From an uncultured Prevotella sp. (GTDB lineage Bacteria; Bacteroidota; Bacteroidia; Bacteroidales; Bacteroidaceae): 15,680 nucleotides of DNA. This document shows, in pieces, positions 14,253-15,680 of the stretch. The stretch is taken from positions 1-15,680 of the forward strand of contig CAKQMS010000049.1 in the NCBI GenBank assembly GCA_934254985.1, given 5' to 3'. Under the pieces are notes generated by a model. That model was given only the letters and a program-made list of their open reading frames with translations, was not told where the DNA came from and did not search any database. Position numbers and translations under genes: made by a program. Numbering within the stretch: position 1 is the first letter of the stretch; every line of letters starts with the position of its first letter.

Positions 14253-15293
14253 ATGAAGATAGCACATATTATATCTAATAAGGTGTGGGGCGGAGGCGAG
14301 CAATATGTCTACGACCTATGCAGCAACCTTATCTCTGATGGCAACGATGTGGAGATATTCACTCGCCCTATTCCTGCCATCGTCGGCAAGGTTGCCACAC
14401 TTGGTGTGCCCATACACGACTATTCGCTAAAGAACGTCATGAAGCTAAGAGATGGCATAGTGCATGTACACAACTTCAAGGATGCACTAAAACTTGCTGT
14501 TGCCAAGAAGCTTACGCATAGCAACATCAAGATTGTCGTCACACGCCACCTTGTGCGCCCTGCCAAGACTTCGCGTCTATACACCTGGGTTTATGCTAAT
14601 GTAGAGAAGATAATCTTTGTTTCCGACCTTGCCCGCAAGGCTTTTCTCTCTTCGCAGCCTAAGGTTGATGAGGCTAAGTTGTGTGTGGTGCGCAATAGTA
14701 TCAAGACTAATGACAATGCCAATAGCTTTGCCGTAGACGATATTAAAGCCTCTTTGCCTAACGACACCACTATATTGATGTATCATGGCAGAATAGCCAA
14801 AGAAAAGGGGCTTAATGTGCTCATAGATGCTGTGGCAAGGCTGAAGGATATTCCTTACCATCTGTTTCTCGTTGGTGCTGGCGATGCAGAATATACCAAC
14901 GAGCTTAAGCAGCAGATAGCCAACCGCAATATCTCTGGTCACGTATCTTTTCTTGGTTTCAAGGATGATGTGCGCCCATATATCAGCCAGACTGATATCG
15001 GCATAATCCCAACCATAGCGCAAGAGGCATGTGGACTATCGTGTATGGAATATATGATGCTTGGCAAATGCTTGATAACGACTGATAATGGTGGACAAGC
15101 AGAATATATAGACGACGGCATCACAGGCTTGCTCGTAGCTCCAGGCGATGCAGCAGGGCTAACGGCAGCCATTCGTAACGCTATTACCACAAAAGCCACT
15201 ATAGGCAAAAAGGCAAAAGAATATTTCGATACCCATTTGTCGTATGATAAATTCTATGCCGAGATACTGCGAATATATAATCCTCTTGCTTGA
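14253..15293 (+). CDS. Glycosyltransferase family 4 (GT-B fold)
   Basis: From ATG 14253 the product is 346 residues. The N-terminal domain begins directly with the first strand, MKIAHIISNKVWGGGEQYVYDL; an in-frame ATG at 14211 would add 14 residues overlapping the upstream gene and is disfavoured for that reason. Donor-domain motifs are YHGRIAKEKG (177-186) with R180 and K185, LFLVGAGDA (204-212), VSFLGFKDDV (231-240) and the EX7E signature E258/E266 in QEACGLSCMEYM. This is a typical retaining GT4 of capsule or LPS assembly. It is the last gene of the glf operon; together the set could build a Galf-containing, possibly fucosylated and phospho-substituted oligosaccharide. Donor and acceptor cannot be read from sequence. 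Confidence 0.88.
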   Translation: MKIAHIISNKVWGGGEQYVYDLCSNLISDGNDVEIFTRPIPAIVGKVATLGVPIHDYSLKNVMKLRDGIVHVHNFKDALKLAVAKKLTHSNIKIVVTRHLVRPAKTSRLYTWVYANVEKIIFVSDLARKAFLSSQPKVDEAKLCVVRNSIKTNDNANSFAVDDIKASLPNDTTILMYHGRIAKEKGLNVLIDAVARLKDIPYHLFLVGAGDAEYTNELKQQIANRNISGHVSFLGFKDDVRPYISQTDIGIIPTIAQEACGLSCMEYMMLGKCLITTDNGGQAEYIDDGITGLLVAPGDAAGLTAAIRNAITTKATIGKKAKEYFDTHLSYDKFYAEILRIYNPLA

Positions 15294-15349
15294 GTGAAGG
15301 ACGAAGCCTTGCCTGGAAGGCAATACACATCGGCTTGTCGATGTAGGTA

Positions 15350-15393
15350 ACCGCGTACATACTCGGAACGATAGTGACGAGGATGTGCGCGGT
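15350..15393. repeat. Imperfect 15-base-arm hairpin
   Basis: Arms 15350-15364 and 15379-15393 (ACCGCG core) pair at 14 of 15 positions on the plus strand, including one U-G wobble and one A-G mismatch, around a 14-base loop. It is the strongest structure in a run of four hairpins between 15309 and 15426. Confidence 0.6.
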
Positions 15394-15548
15394 AATGCGT
15401 ATAAGCAGACAATAGCCTGGAAGGCTTTACCTTGGTCTTTCATTATGTCGCACACGGATAACACAGATTTTTCGGATTTGAGCCCGCTGGGCTCTATAGC
15501 TTGCGTTTCTTGCTTGAAGGTTTAATCCACATTCGGTAGATTCGCACG

Positions 15549-15598
15549 ATTCGTGTTCGTTTTAACCACAAACAGCTGGAGATTTTACGAACACGAAT
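15549..15598. repeat. Perfect 12-base inverted repeat ATTCGTGTTCGT / ACGAACACGAAT
   Basis: Arms 15549-15560 and 15587-15598 are exact complements, 26 bases apart. They sit within CGAAT/GGATT-rich sequence similar to degenerate repeats I recall from Bacteroidetes intergenic DNA. Confidence 0.7.
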
Positions 15599-15680
15599 AA
15601 TCCGAATAACACTCTAAGTTTGCAGAAGAATGCGACGCAGTCGCATAAATGTTAAATAATCAAGGTAAAACTATGATTGC

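Larger units (their letters stand above)
15294..15680. other. Gene-free 387-base region with clustered inverted repeats and degenerate intergenic repeats
   Basis: No supported gene. Inverted repeats occur at 15309-15323 (TTGCCT/AGGCAA), 15327-15344 (ACATCG/CGATGT), 15350-15393 (15-base arms), 15414-15426 (AGCCT/AGGCT), 15480-15494 (GAGCCC/GGGCTC), 15549-15598 (12-base arms) and 15630-15646 (ATGCGAC/GTCGCAT). GCCTGGAAGGC occurs at 15311-15321 and again, with one differing end base, at 15415-15425. None is followed by a clear U-tract, so the operon terminator is not certain. An ATG at 15673 could begin the next gene, but only eight bases of it are visible. Confidence 0.7.

Noticed and set aside
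15159..15464. 101-codon minus-strand frame running past the last GT4 gene
   Set aside because: It overlaps the end of a clear gene antisense and crosses the hairpin cluster; its translation is low in recognisable pattern.
15630..15646. Intrinsic terminator for the glf operon
   Set aside because: The 7-base stem is followed by AAATGTTAAA rather than a U-tract, and it lies over 330 bases past the last stop.

Overview
The window looks like chromosome from a Bacteroidales bacterium, most likely a Prevotella-type (Prevotellaceae) organism. The signs are a BspA-type leucine-rich surface protein with a T9SS-like C-terminal tail, A-rich leaders instead of Shine-Dalgarno sites, promoters of the Bacteroidetes type (TTTG, 19 bases, TAnnTTTG), a PgQC-like glutaminyl cyclase, and a UDP-galactopyranose mutase close to the enterobacterial enzyme. 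No tRNA, rRNA, transposase or CRISPR array is visible.

Layout. (1) 2-1407, plus strand: the C-terminal part of a BspA-like protein followed by a 51-residue peptide gene. (2) 1408-2017: a 610-base gap between convergent units. It holds a long hairpin, a heptamer array, a set of 22-base phased repeats, a terminator and a perfect palindrome. (3) 5325-2018, minus strand: an apparent operon of an Lrp/AsnC regulator, a fused C26-M19 peptidase and a glutaminyl cyclase, with a near-perfect promoter in front and a terminator behind. (4) 8077-5527, minus strand: three consecutive FKBP-type prolyl isomerases predicted to be cytosolic, lipid-anchored and periplasmic, ending in a strong terminator. (5) 8245-8943, plus strand: a sirtuin without the usual zinc cysteines, whose 3' end overlaps a convergent glycosyltransferase gene (10065-8935). 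(6) 10231-15293, plus strand: a glycan operon of UDP-galactopyranose mutase, an LtaS-like membrane phosphotransferase, a GT11-like fucosyltransferase and a GT4 glycosyltransferase. (7) 15294-15680: no gene; many short inverted repeats and degenerate intergenic repeats.

How the genes fit together (inference). The Lrp operon looks like amino-acid-responsive peptide and gamma-glutamyl turnover with an N-terminal-Gln cyclase for exported proteins. The FKBP set supplies prolyl isomerase activity in each compartment. The glf operon probably makes galactofuranose-containing surface glycan with a phospho-substituent and a fucose-like branch. The least explained parts are the 51-residue peptide, the C26-M19 fusion, and the two repeat-rich intergenic regions.
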